A stretch of 24,051 nt of DNA. It comes from Bacillota bacterium (GTDB taxonomy: Bacteria > Bacillota_I > Bacilli_A > ML615J-28 > CAG-698). The stretch covers positions 1 through 24,051 of the forward strand of contig JAEYQM010000078.1 in assembly GCA_023410025.1 (NCBI GenBank), in the 5' to 3' direction. The translations under genes were made by a program, and so were the position numbers. Below the pieces are notes generated by a model, which was not told where the DNA came from, made no database searches, and worked only from the letters and a program-made list of their open reading frames with translations. Of the stretch, positions 24,015-24,051 are shown in pieces; positions within the stretch are counted from its first letter, which is position 1, and each line of letters starts with the position of its first letter.

Positions 24015-24043
24015 ATTATATAAAATATTGATTATTTTGTCAA
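24015..24043 (-). promoter_or_regulatory. Consensus promoter of the SAM-riboswitch unit
   Basis: On the minus strand, TTGACA (24038-24043) and TATAAT (24015-24020) match both sigma-A hexamers perfectly, with a 17-base spacer. Transcription should begin near 24008, right at the start of the aptamer. Confidence 0.92.
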
Positions 24044-24051
24044 GGAATTTT

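Overview
This is a very AT-rich window from a low-GC Gram-positive-type bacterium. TGA is used as a stop (lemA-like and znuC-like genes end in TGA) and Trp is TGG, so the code is standard rather than the mycoplasma code. Strong GGAGG-type ribosome binding sites, two lipobox lipoproteins and a SAM-I riboswitch point to Bacillota, perhaps a lineage near the Mollicutes such as Acholeplasma, Haloplasma or Izemoplasma. That placement is inference. I see no phage, insertion sequence, CRISPR array, tRNA or rRNA.

Layout: 1-272 is the 5' part of a lipoprotein gene. 334-3903 is nrdA-nrdB (aerobic ribonucleotide reductase), followed by dps (iron/peroxide protection) and an aldehyde dehydrogenase, all on the minus strand. 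6115-7517 holds a DUF2971 gene and a 101-aa partner. 8134-10226 is ahpC-ahpF on the plus strand. 10263-13028 is a znuA-znuC-znuB-fur/zur operon on the minus strand, with a palindrome over its promoter that could be the Zur operator. 13919-15925 is an M48-like membrane metallopeptidase with a TPR-like tail. 16158-18353 is a CPA2-type antiporter plus an MgtC-family protein. 18845-18958 is a lone 37-aa zinc-ribbon protein. 19111-23242 is a three-gene operon: a two-TM membrane protein, LemA and a Sel1-repeat protein. 23534-24043 is a complete SAM-I riboswitch unit controlling a 103-aa protein of unknown function.

The left half is mostly about oxygen and metals: oxygen-dependent nucleotide reduction, peroxide removal, iron storage, aldehyde detoxification and zinc uptake. 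The right half is mostly envelope and ion homeostasis.

The least expected observation is two open frames with strong, well-placed Shine-Dalgarno sequences but ATT at the start position: 13823-13825, which opens a 185-codon frame containing no ATG, GTG or TTG at all, and 7937-7939, which opens a 67-codon frame. A search limited to ATG/GTG/TTG starts would miss the first entirely. They are either AUU-initiated genes or genes that have lost their start codons. The second notable observation is the SAM riboswitch in front of a small Cys/His/Met-rich protein that is not a recognisable methionine gene.
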